From an uncultured Oxalobacteraceae bacterium (GTDB taxonomy: Bacteria > Pseudomonadota > Gammaproteobacteria > Burkholderiales > Burkholderiaceae_D): a DNA stretch of 5,723 nucleotides. Shown piece after piece: positions 1 through 5,664 of this stretch. Position 1 is the first letter of the stretch. Each line of letters starts with the position of its first letter. Position numbers and translations under genes: made by a program. Location: positions 1 through 5,723 of the forward strand of contig CALKVB010000361.1 of the NCBI GenBank assembly GCA_937996605.1, given 5' to 3'. The notes under the pieces were generated by a model. The model was given only the letters and a program-made list of their open reading frames with translations. It was not told the DNA's origin and did no database searches.

Positions 1-589
1 CACTCGGGAAATTGGCCCACGAAATTAAGCCGCGAAAAAATCGCTGGCGTTCAGGCAAACCCAATAACATTTGCACGACCTTCCTATCGAGCAATTTGAA
101 ATCACAATAACCACGCAAATCCAGTCCCGACATCGATTTAAAGACAGCATAGAATGCGCTTGCGAATAATTTTTGCGACCAAGTCTCACGTGCTCGCTGC
201 GCTTTCACAGCATGTACGACTAGCACGCCGTTTTCCCATAGTCGCAACATCGGTTCAATTAACTCAGGTGGATGTTGCAAGTCCCCATCAATCACGACGA
301 CCGCATCACCTCGCGCCTCTTGTAAGCCTGCGAGGATCGCCGCTTCTTTGCCAAAATTTCGTGTAAAGCTCAGTGGTCGCAGTCTTGGTTCTTGCGCCTG
401 CATAGACGCAAGAATTTGCGCGGTGTTGTCGCTTGATCCATCATCGACGGCTATCACTTCGACGCGCAAATTACAATCAACGTCCCGCTGACTCAAGGCG
501 TGATCAAGTACAGAAAGTATTTGTGGAATACTAGTACGTATCATTTCTGCTTCGTTAAATACGGGAATAACGATACTAACTATCTTCAT
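1..589 (-). CDS. GtrB/DPM1-like family 2 glycosyltransferase, C-terminus cut off by window edge
   Basis: Reading the minus strand from the ATG at 589-587 gives 196 codons with no stop before the window edge, so the gene is partial. Visible motifs are those of the polyisoprenyl-phosphate glycosyltransferase group (DPM1, GtrB, ArnC): PVFNE at residues 9-13, the DDGSSDNT nucleotide-binding acidic pair at 49-56, RNFGKEAAILAGL at 77-89, the metal-binding DGDLQHPPE at 101-109, and RQRFFRGLISW at 181-191. Family members move a sugar from a nucleotide donor to undecaprenyl phosphate at the cytoplasmic face of the inner membrane. The two C-terminal membrane helices expected for GtrB would lie outside the window. 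An AGGA ribosome-binding site sits 8 bases before the ATG, which supports this start. The gene lies 46 bases downstream of the DUF6311-like membrane protein, probably in the same transcript. Sugar specificity cannot be read from the sequence. Confidence 0.9.
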   Translation of the reverse strand, partial: MKIVSIVIPVFNEAEMIRTSIPQILSVLDHALSQRDVDCNLRVEVIAVDDGSSDNTAQILASMQAQEPRLRPLSFTRNFGKEAAILAGLQEARGDAVVVIDGDLQHPPELIEPMLRLWENGVLVVHAVKAQRARETWSQKLFASAFYAVFKSMSGLDLRGYCDFKLLDRKVVQMLLGLPERQRFFRGLISWANFPS

Positions 590-635
590 AAATTCTGTCC
601 TGTTCACGCGAACGATTTCAACTGTTTAGTGGGTA

Positions 636-2789
636 TTAATTTGCTGTCAGTTTATTCAAATTCAAAGAACGGATAGCAAGCTTTCCTTTACCTTCATAAA
701 AGGTTCTAAATTCTACCGTCTTATCTACCAATTCTGGAGGAATGGTAAAAACAGCGCGCAATGTCTCCACAGCGTTTTGCGATCCTTTTATGTGGCCTGC
801 TAACAAACGTTTGCCGTGGTCTGGGCTTTCCGGTAAATTGACCCATACCTCCCAGGTTGCTTGTTCGATCTCGCGCGGCTGATCTGCTTCATATTCCAAT
901 ACAAATTCATAGTCCGCCTGAGGCAACTGGGCGTAGGGTCCATAGCTTAAAATTCCGCTTGTATGCTGGGTCTGCAAGACAATTTGACTACCATTCGTCT
1001 GTTGTACGCCAATTTGTGTGGGTAGGTCTTGAGCCTTCCAATGCAAGCTTTGCATAGAGCGGGTGAACGGCACAAAAAAGGTCTGTGTATCCACAAATTG
1101 CTTTAGTCGCGTAGGAAAACAAATCAAATAATTTTGCCATTGTCTACAGTTGCGCTGTTCAACTGCGTGCACAAAACCCTTAGGCGCCTTCATACCATCT
1201 TTGAGTGCCATGACATACATCGCGTCTTGCACAAAATCGGCTTCAAAGAAATTGCGATTTTGACGACAATCAACCTGATCACGAGCGATATAACCGGTGT
1301 CAATTTTCTTACGATAATGTGCCGCTAGTCTTTGAAAATACCACAGCATATTTTCATTGTTGGTGCCGCAGGAAAATGCGGGATACACATGCAAAACCTC
1401 AATATGCTGAAGCACAGTGCGCCATGGGTCTAAATCGCCTTGACTTGTTTCTTTGGCGATCTGTGTTAAGCGTTGACTAAAATCACGTGTATCAACAAGT
1501 TGTAAGGTGCAAGCACACATCACCAGTATTACTCGTAGCTTGGTGGTCTTTTGCAATACTGCTGCAAGCGTTATAAACAACAAGGTATAAGCTACCGGCC
1601 AAAAAAAACGGCCGCTACTTCGAAATGTATCGCTAATTTTTCTTAGATAACTCGGAACCGTATATTCCAACAAAAGCGTATCATTCCAATACACACGATT
1701 GGCAAGCGCATACAAAGTCAAGCCCAACAAAAACACAGTGAACCAACGATACTGCGCGAGTAAGCCGACTAGCTGTTGCCGTTGCAGCCATAAGCCAAAT
1801 GGGAGCAGCGCCAAAACGCCCAAGCCCAAATAATTCAAACCTTCGTACTGCCCTCGTGTTGGATCTGCAAAATGATAATTGGCAAATTGATGTGCGCTAT
1901 CGCTCGCGGCACAAGAATAAAAATGACTTCCACAAAATGGTGAACTTAAATTCATCGAATATTCACCAAAGCCAAAACTGGTGGTGTGTTGACCACCATA
2001 TCCCATCACATAAAATACTAGTCCTAAGATCAATAAAGAACTCAGTAGCATCAGAATACTTTGACGCCAAGCTCCTTGTAGGATGATTTCTTCAATTAGG
2101 CTAAACAAAAAAAGCGCATACAACATCGCAAAAAAATATGGATGAATCAACAAGCCAAGTACACTCAGCAGTAAGAGATAGCGTTGTGCTGTATCGACTC
2201 GCATTTCAGCTCGACGTTTTTGGAAATACACTGCAAGTCCAAATAACACCAAGCATTGTGTCATCAAAGCGGTATGCCCAAAACGCCACATCAAGGCTGG
2301 CCATAAGCAAGCAAACAGAGCTGCTACTGCACTAGCAAATACAGAACGCGCACCTAGACTGCGAATTAAAACACTTGCCGCAATTCCCTGACCAACAAAC
2401 GCCAAAATATGCCAAAGCGCAATGTAATGAAATTGTGCAGGTAACCACGCCACGAAAGGTTTGAATAGTAGCGCCGCTAGCGGAATACTATCCATGAAGG
2501 CGATATTGACGCCCTCTGGATAATTGATCCGTGTCGTCTTGAGCAAAGGAAAACGCCATTCGTCTTGTGCGTAAAACTGCCAGCCTGCGATATGCTGAGA
2601 GGCATCAATTTTTTCGAAAAATCCACCCTGCCCAGTCCAAAATGAGAATGGGAACAAAAACAATAAAACACCAACGGCAACCAGCAACCCAGCTGACCAT
2701 GCGAGAGCCCTTGCTGCTTGATCGTTGAAAAACATTTGTATCCATCGATACTTCAATTTATTCATTAGCATGTTCAAGTTGAAGTTCAA
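636..2789 (-). CDS. Polytopic inner-membrane protein, DUF6311-like, probable GT-C-type glycosyltransferase
   Basis: The 717-residue product has many hydrophobic segments from about residue 28 to 415 (for example 28-50, 100-142, 150-188, 203-235, 245-263, 318-336, 349-363, 397-412). A soluble C-terminal part of roughly 300 residues follows, and its end (about 590-717) is rich in alternating beta-like strands, possibly a carbohydrate-binding sandwich. An acidic residue follows the first membrane helix (KIDASQHIAGW, D62), as in GT-C enzymes that use lipid-linked sugars. FMDSIPLAALLFKP (98-111), GEYSMNLSSPF (275-285) and FRSSGRFFWP (389-398) are what I recall of the DUF6311 family; that assignment is from memory. 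The downstream GtrB-like gene fits a role in transferring a lipid-linked sugar to a surface glycan. The furthest start is a TTG at 2789-2787 that overlaps the regulator's TGA, preceded by a weak purine run (GAAAGAAA). ATG codons at 2771 and 2765 are alternatives with no clear ribosome-binding site. All precede the first helix, so the mature topology is unaffected. Confidence 0.82.
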   Translation of the reverse strand: MNFNLNMLMNKLKYRWIQMFFNDQAARALAWSAGLLVAVGVLLFLFPFSFWTGQGGFFEKIDASQHIAGWQFYAQDEWRFPLLKTTRINYPEGVNIAFMDSIPLAALLFKPFVAWLPAQFHYIALWHILAFVGQGIAASVLIRSLGARSVFASAVAALFACLWPALMWRFGHTALMTQCLVLFGLAVYFQKRRAEMRVDTAQRYLLLLSVLGLLIHPYFFAMLYALFLFSLIEEIILQGAWRQSILMLLSSLLILGLVFYVMGYGGQHTTSFGFGEYSMNLSSPFCGSHFYSCAASDSAHQFANYHFADPTRGQYEGLNYLGLGVLALLPFGLWLQRQQLVGLLAQYRWFTVFLLGLTLYALANRVYWNDTLLLEYTVPSYLRKISDTFRSSGRFFWPVAYTLLFITLAAVLQKTTKLRVILVMCACTLQLVDTRDFSQRLTQIAKETSQGDLDPWRTVLQHIEVLHVYPAFSCGTNNENMLWYFQRLAAHYRKKIDTGYIARDQVDCRQNRNFFEADFVQDAMYVMALKDGMKAPKGFVHAVEQRNCRQWQNYLICFPTRLKQFVDTQTFFVPFTRSMQSLHWKAQDLPTQIGVQQTNGSQIVLQTQHTSGILSYGPYAQLPQADYEFVLEYEADQPREIEQATWEVWVNLPESPDHGKRLLAGHIKGSQNAVETLRAVFTIPPELVDKTVEFRTFYEGKGKLAIRSLNLNKLTAN

Positions 2790-3244
2790 TTTCTTTCAGC
2801 CGTGTGTGGAACGGCAATCACCTTACCCGTAACATGAGTGGTAAGCACGATAGCAGTCGATGTCGAACCAAAAGCATTGAGTTCATTAATAATGCGCTGC
2901 AAATGCTCAACATCAGTTGCGAGTACCCGCATGACTGCGCCATCTTCACCAGTGACAGTGTAGCAATCAACAATTTCTGGACAAGTCGCAACGTATTGCG
3001 CATAAGGTCGCCCTTGCTGAGTCGATACCCGAATCATGGCGGTGATATCGTAACCCAGGGCTTTGGGATTAATATCTGCTTTATAGCCGCGAATAATTTG
3101 ATTACTCTCTAAGCGCTTAATCCGCTCCGACACAGCAGGCTGGCTCAAATGTACTTGACGACCAATTTCAGCATGCGACATACGCGCATCTTCTTGCAAT
3201 AATTGCAGGATTTTTTGATCGTATTGGTCGATTTTTTGATTCAT
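2786..3244 (-). CDS. Lrp/AsnC-family transcriptional regulator
   Basis: The product is 152 residues from the ATG at 3244-3242, the usual Lrp/AsnC length. Residues 5-20 (IDQYDQKILQLLQEDA) and the helix-turn-helix at about 22-50, including HLSQPAVSERIKRLE, match the N-terminal DNA-binding domain. Residues about 66-145 form the RAM ligand and oligomerisation domain, with the TGEDGAVMRVLATD turn at 98-111. Family members are dimers to octamers that sense amino acids and often control their own gene and a neighbour. The reading frame stays open to an ATG at 3358, but that would add 38 residues unlike the family and would place the predicted promoter inside the gene. The start at 3244 is preceded by TAAGG at 8 bases. 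It diverges from lysA, with a shared control region holding a palindrome, so it is probably a lysA regulator and autoregulator. Its TGA overlaps a possible TTG start of the membrane protein gene. The effector, plausibly lysine or a precursor, is inferred from the neighbour only. Confidence 0.93.
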   Translation of the reverse strand: MNQKIDQYDQKILQLLQEDARMSHAEIGRQVHLSQPAVSERIKRLESNQIIRGYKADINPKALGYDITAMIRVSTQQGRPYAQYVATCPEIVDCYTVTGEDGAVMRVLATDVEHLQRIINELNAFGSTSTAIVLTTHVTGKVIAVPHTAERN

Positions 3245-3289
3245 AAGCGAAGCCTTAGTTTTTCCAGAGAATTCAAAGCCAAACATGAT

Positions 3290-3316
3290 TTTTACCATTT
3301 GATTCACATGGTATAA
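3290..3316. promoter_or_regulatory. 27-base near-perfect palindrome, candidate operator for the Lrp-type regulator
   Basis: The stretch is symmetric about base 3303: 11 of 13 pairs are complementary, with mismatches only at 3299/3307 and 3292/3314. The core ACCATTTGATTCACATGGT (3294-3312) has arms matching at 8 of 9 positions. It runs from the lysA -35 to its -10 and covers the expected start of the divergent regulator transcript. Lrp/AsnC proteins bind palindromic AT-rich sites and commonly control the divergent gene and themselves. Binding by this regulator is inferred from symmetry and position. Occupancy of this site would be expected to block lysA transcription. Confidence 0.55.
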
Positions 3317-3317
3317 G
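3291..3317 (+). promoter_or_regulatory. Predicted sigma-70 promoter of lysA (extended -10)
   Basis: The -10 box TATAAG at 3312-3317 is preceded by TGG, giving an extended -10 (TGnTATAAt-like). A weak -35, TTTACC at 3291-3296, lies 15 bases upstream, a short spacing that the extended -10 could compensate for. Transcription would begin near 3324 and leave a leader of about 50 bases, too short for a lysine riboswitch. The promoter lies almost entirely under the palindrome at 3290-3316. Confidence 0.5.
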
Positions 3318-3320
3318 CGC

Positions 3321-3349
3321 ATTGTACGCGCTACAGTAGCATCTTCCAA
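3321..3349 (-). promoter_or_regulatory. Predicted sigma-70 promoter of the Lrp-type regulator operon
   Basis: On the minus strand, TTGGAA (3349-3344) and TACAAT (3326-3321) are separated by exactly 17 bases, matching the -35 and -10 consensus at 4 of 6 and 5 of 6 positions. Transcription would begin near 3313, inside the palindrome, with a leader of about 70 bases before the ATG at 3244. This also argues against the upstream in-frame ATG at 3358 as the gene start. Confidence 0.55.
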
Positions 3350-3375
3350 TATCTTCACATCAAGCTCGATCGACT

Positions 3376-4617
3376 ATGAAAACTGCAATCACACCTCTCC
3401 AAATTCAGCGAATCGCCCAAGAACACGGTACACCATGCTGGGCTTATGATGCGCAGCTCATTCGTCGACAAATCGCACAACTCAAGCAATTTGATGTGAT
3501 TCGCTTCGCCCAAAAATCCTGCAGTAATATTCATATTTTGAGGCTGATGCGCGAACAAGGGGTGTTGGTCGATTCAGTCTCACTTGGTGAAGTCGAGCGC
3601 GCTTTAGTAGCGGGTTATCAACCACAAGAAGCAGCCCAACATGCGCCTATCGTGTTCACGGCCGACTTGCTTGATCGCGCTGCACTCAAGCGCGTGGTTG
3701 AACTCAATATTCCGGTCAATTGCGGCTCACCACAAATGTTAGAACAATTAGGTCAAGCCCATCCTGGTCATCCTGTTTGGCTACGCATCAACCCAGGCTT
3801 TGGCCATGGCCATAGCCGCAAAACCAACACCGGTGGTGAGCAAAGTAAACACGGTATCTGGTTTGAAGAGCTCTCAGAGGCTTATGCTCTAATTCAGCGT
3901 TACGGACTGCAATTGATAGGCTTACACATGCATATTGGCTCAGGAGTGGACTACGACCACTTACAAAGCGTGTGCAATGCAATGTTGGAACAAGTTAAAC
4001 TTTGCCCGCTGGATTTACACGCAATCTCAATAGGTGGTGGTTTATCGATTCCATATCAAACCGACGAAGCCACCGTCGATACCGCACACTACTTCAGCAT
4101 TTGGCAACAAGCGCGAGAAAAAATTGAAAAGCATTTGGGACATAGCATTAGTATGGAGATTGAACCGGGACGCTTCTTAGTTGCCGAAGCTGGGATTTTG
4201 ATTTCGGAATTGCGTGCGCAAAAACGTGTGGGCAATAACTTCTTTGTATTTGTGGACGCGGGCTTCAACGATTTGGTACGGCCATCGATGTATGGCAGCT
4301 TCCACAAAATTACTGCACATCATGCCGATGGTACTTTGCGTTTAGGGCCAAGCCGCCCTACTGTCGTCGCTGGTCCCCTGTGCGAATCAGGCGATGTATT
4401 CACCCAAGAAGAAGGGGGCGTGGTAAGTCATCAAGCACTTCCCGTTTGCGAAGTTGGCGACTTACTGGTATTCCACGACGCGGGAGCCTATGGTGCCAGC
4501 ATGTCCTCTAATTACAACTCACGTCCTTTGATTCCCGAAGTACTTGTCGACAATCAGGACTTGAGACTGATACGTCGTCGCCAATCCATCCAAGAATTAA
4601 TCGCACTCGAGCAATAA
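3376..4617 (+). CDS. lysA: Diaminopimelate decarboxylase, E. coli type
   Basis: LysA removes CO2 from meso-2,6-diaminopimelate to give L-lysine, the last step of the diaminopimelate pathway, in the cytoplasm with pyridoxal 5'-phosphate (PLP). The 413-residue product is a fold-type III decarboxylase: an alanine-racemase-like barrel, then a beta domain. K47 in RFAQKSCSNIHIL should be the PLP Schiff-base lysine. H186 lies in HMHIGSG (184-190), the phosphate-binding GGGL is at 220-223, EPGR at 263-266, the CESGD active-site motif contributed by the partner subunit is at 336-340, and the SNYNSRP loop is at 378-384. From memory, wording such as FAQKxCSNIHILRLMREQG and NPGFGHGH matches E. coli LysA (about 420 residues) rather than the more divergent LysA of many other bacteria. 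The start is supported by N-terminal alignment, but no good Shine-Dalgarno sequence precedes it. It stands alone on its strand, divergent from an Lrp-type regulator, whereas E. coli lysA diverges from lysR. Confidence 0.96.
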   Translation: MKTAITPLQIQRIAQEHGTPCWAYDAQLIRRQIAQLKQFDVIRFAQKSCSNIHILRLMREQGVLVDSVSLGEVERALVAGYQPQEAAQHAPIVFTADLLDRAALKRVVELNIPVNCGSPQMLEQLGQAHPGHPVWLRINPGFGHGHSRKTNTGGEQSKHGIWFEELSEAYALIQRYGLQLIGLHMHIGSGVDYDHLQSVCNAMLEQVKLCPLDLHAISIGGGLSIPYQTDEATVDTAHYFSIWQQAREKIEKHLGHSISMEIEPGRFLVAEAGILISELRAQKRVGNNFFVFVDAGFNDLVRPSMYGSFHKITAHHADGTLRLGPSRPTVVAGPLCESGDVFTQEEGGVVSHQALPVCEVGDLLVFHDAGAYGASMSSNYNSRPLIPEVLVDNQDLRLIRRRQSIQELIALEQ

Positions 4618-4624
4618 AATAATC

Positions 4625-4651
4625 TTAATGCCGATTTCATTTGGGCATTAA
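4625..4651. terminator. Weak hairpin just after lysA
   Basis: TTAATGCC (4625-4632) and GGCATTAA (4644-4651) form a perfect 8-bp AT-rich stem with an 11-base loop, beginning 8 bases after the lysA stop. No run of T follows, so it is not a textbook intrinsic terminator. It may protect the 3' end of the transcript or contribute to termination. Confidence 0.35.
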
Positions 4652-4662
4652 CAAACCAGCAT

Positions 4663-4698
4663 TGCGACTTCTTTCTACAGAATATGAGAGAAGTCGCA
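4663..4698. terminator. Strong hairpin between convergent lysA and the PhyH-family gene
   Basis: TGCGACTTCT (4663-4672) pairs perfectly with AGAAGTCGCA (4689-4698). The stem extends inward by three pairs, one of them G-T, to 13 pairs around a 10-base loop. It lies midway in the 124-base convergent gap, the usual place for a bidirectional terminator. Neither side has a good T tract, so the mechanism is uncertain; it could act as a 3' stabilising structure or depend on Rho. Confidence 0.45.
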
Positions 4699-4741
4699 TA
4701 AGCGCGACAGAATACTTTATTGCCTTATCAGGTTAGCAGCT

Positions 4742-5512
4742 TCACAAATTCGCCGACGAAGAAAGCCTTATCTCTGGTCGACTAGCCGATCGACTGTCTA
4801 TATCAGGCGGATTATCTTCCCCACGATAAGTAAACACCAAAGAAAACTTAGTTTGTGAGGTCTGATTGCAACCTGCCGCGTGGAAAAGATTACTCGAAAA
4901 AAGTAAGACATCTCCTTGCCGCAGAGGCACCGTTTTTGCCTGAGCGATCAAGGCTTGATTCTCCGGCAAATCTGAGCGTAAAAATTGCGCGCTATCGAGT
5001 TGCTCGGACTGTACCTGCCATTGATGAGAACCAGGTAACACCAATAAGCATCCATTCTCTGGCTTTTCATCACGTAAAGCCAGCCACACACTAATCAACT
5101 CTGGACGTTGAAACTGCCAGTATCGGCTGTCACGATGCCAGCCCGTGAGGCTAGAATATCGCGCTTGCTTAGTCATGATGCAATTATGGTGTGCCTGCGA
5201 TAACAATACCCTTTGGGCTAGTAATTGCTGCAAGGCTTGTGCGATCGCTGCTTGAGTTGCCCATTGCGCCAAAGTCTCTGAACGCGCATAGGCTTGCAAT
5301 AATCGACGAGCAGTTCGCCCACCTTCTGCATCCCGCGATGCAGGCGCTCCAGGGTAGCGTGTATCGGCCTCGTATTCGATAGGGCCACGCTCTGCATCGA
5401 GTTCGCTCTGTGCGAACGCTATCACATCCTCACAAAATTGCGCCTGCGCCATCGCCGGCAGTATCACATAGCCTTGTGTTTGAAAATGGGAAATCTGAGT
5501 TGGATTCAACAT
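4742..5512 (-). CDS. PhyH-family Fe(II)/2-oxoglutarate-dependent oxygenase
   Basis: The 256-residue product has the layout of the phytanoyl-CoA dioxygenase (PhyH) family. It opens with the typical N-terminus (LNPTQISHFQTQGYVILPA), and a cupin-type core follows from about residue 100. The iron ligands appear to be H126 and D128 in GWHRDSRYW and H211 in LFHAAG. PENGCLLVLPGSH (151-163) is a family hallmark. Members hydroxylate small molecules or lipids using O2 and 2-oxoglutarate. In human PHYH and bacterial EctD an arginine 11 residues after the last histidine binds 2-oxoglutarate; here that position is K222 in TKFSLVFTY. No signal peptide is seen, so it is probably cytoplasmic. The ATG at 5512 is chosen because the family N-terminus begins there, although no clear Shine-Dalgarno sequence precedes it. 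The substrate is unknown, and the neighbours do not reveal it: it is convergent with lysA and probably transcribed alone. Confidence 0.87.
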   Translation of the reverse strand: MLNPTQISHFQTQGYVILPAMAQAQFCEDVIAFAQSELDAERGPIEYEADTRYPGAPASRDAEGGRTARRLLQAYARSETLAQWATQAAIAQALQQLLAQRVLLSQAHHNCIMTKQARYSSLTGWHRDSRYWQFQRPELISVWLALRDEKPENGCLLVLPGSHQWQVQSEQLDSAQFLRSDLPENQALIAQAKTVPLRQGDVLLFSSNLFHAAGCNQTSQTKFSLVFTYRGEDNPPDIDSRSASRPEIRLSSSANL

Positions 5513-5581
5513 ATAAATTCAAGAGAACTTTCCGTTCTGCTTTTGTAATGAGTGAGGTAGTTTTGAGCTTTACGAGCTGGC

Positions 5582-5587
5582 ATTATA
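5582..5587 (-). promoter_or_regulatory. Predicted -10 box for the PhyH-family gene
   Basis: A perfect TATAAT on the minus strand lies 69 bases upstream of the ATG at 5512, which would give a leader of about 60 bases. No convincing -35 box is present at 16-18 bases, so the promoter may be weak or need an activator. Confidence 0.4.
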
Positions 5588-5630
5588 GGACGAACTGCGC
5601 ATAAAGATTAGATCGACATGAGTAGGTACA

Positions 5631-5647
5631 GACTCACTATAGGTAGA
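5631..5647 (+). promoter_or_regulatory. Match to the core of a T7-type phage promoter, of unknown meaning
   Basis: GACTCACTATAGGTAGA matches the T7 RNA polymerase promoter from -11 to +6 at 16 of 17 positions, including all of GACTCACTATAGG. The AT-rich -17 to -12 part (TAATAC) does not align without a gap; the preceding bases are GGTACA. It may be chance, a phage remnant, or contamination of the read or assembly. No phage gene is seen nearby. Confidence 0.3.
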
Positions 5648-5664
5648 TATAAGCGACATACCGA

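Noticed and set aside
154..366. Plus-strand open frame of 70 codons
   Set aside because: It is antisense to the motif-rich part of the GtrB-like glycosyltransferase.
1799..2086. Plus-strand open frame of 95 codons
   Set aside because: It lies wholly inside the membrane protein gene on the other strand, has no recognisable motif, and looks like a shadow of that gene.
2804..3112. Plus-strand open frame of 102 codons
   Set aside because: It is antisense to the Lrp-type regulator, whose protein is unmistakable; no domain or ribosome-binding site supports the plus-strand reading.
3245..3358. In-frame N-terminal extension of the Lrp-type regulator from an ATG at 3358
   Set aside because: The extra 38 residues do not resemble the family, a ribosome-binding site precedes the ATG at 3244, and both predicted promoters lie inside the extension.
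3317..3375. A lysine riboswitch in the lysA leader
   Set aside because: The predicted leader is about 50 bases, far shorter than a lysine riboswitch aptamer, and no such fold is visible.
5410..5604. Plus-strand open frame of 64 codons crossing the start of the oxygenase gene
   Set aside because: Half of it is antisense to the oxygenase N-terminus, and the remainder covers that gene's probable promoter; no motif is seen.
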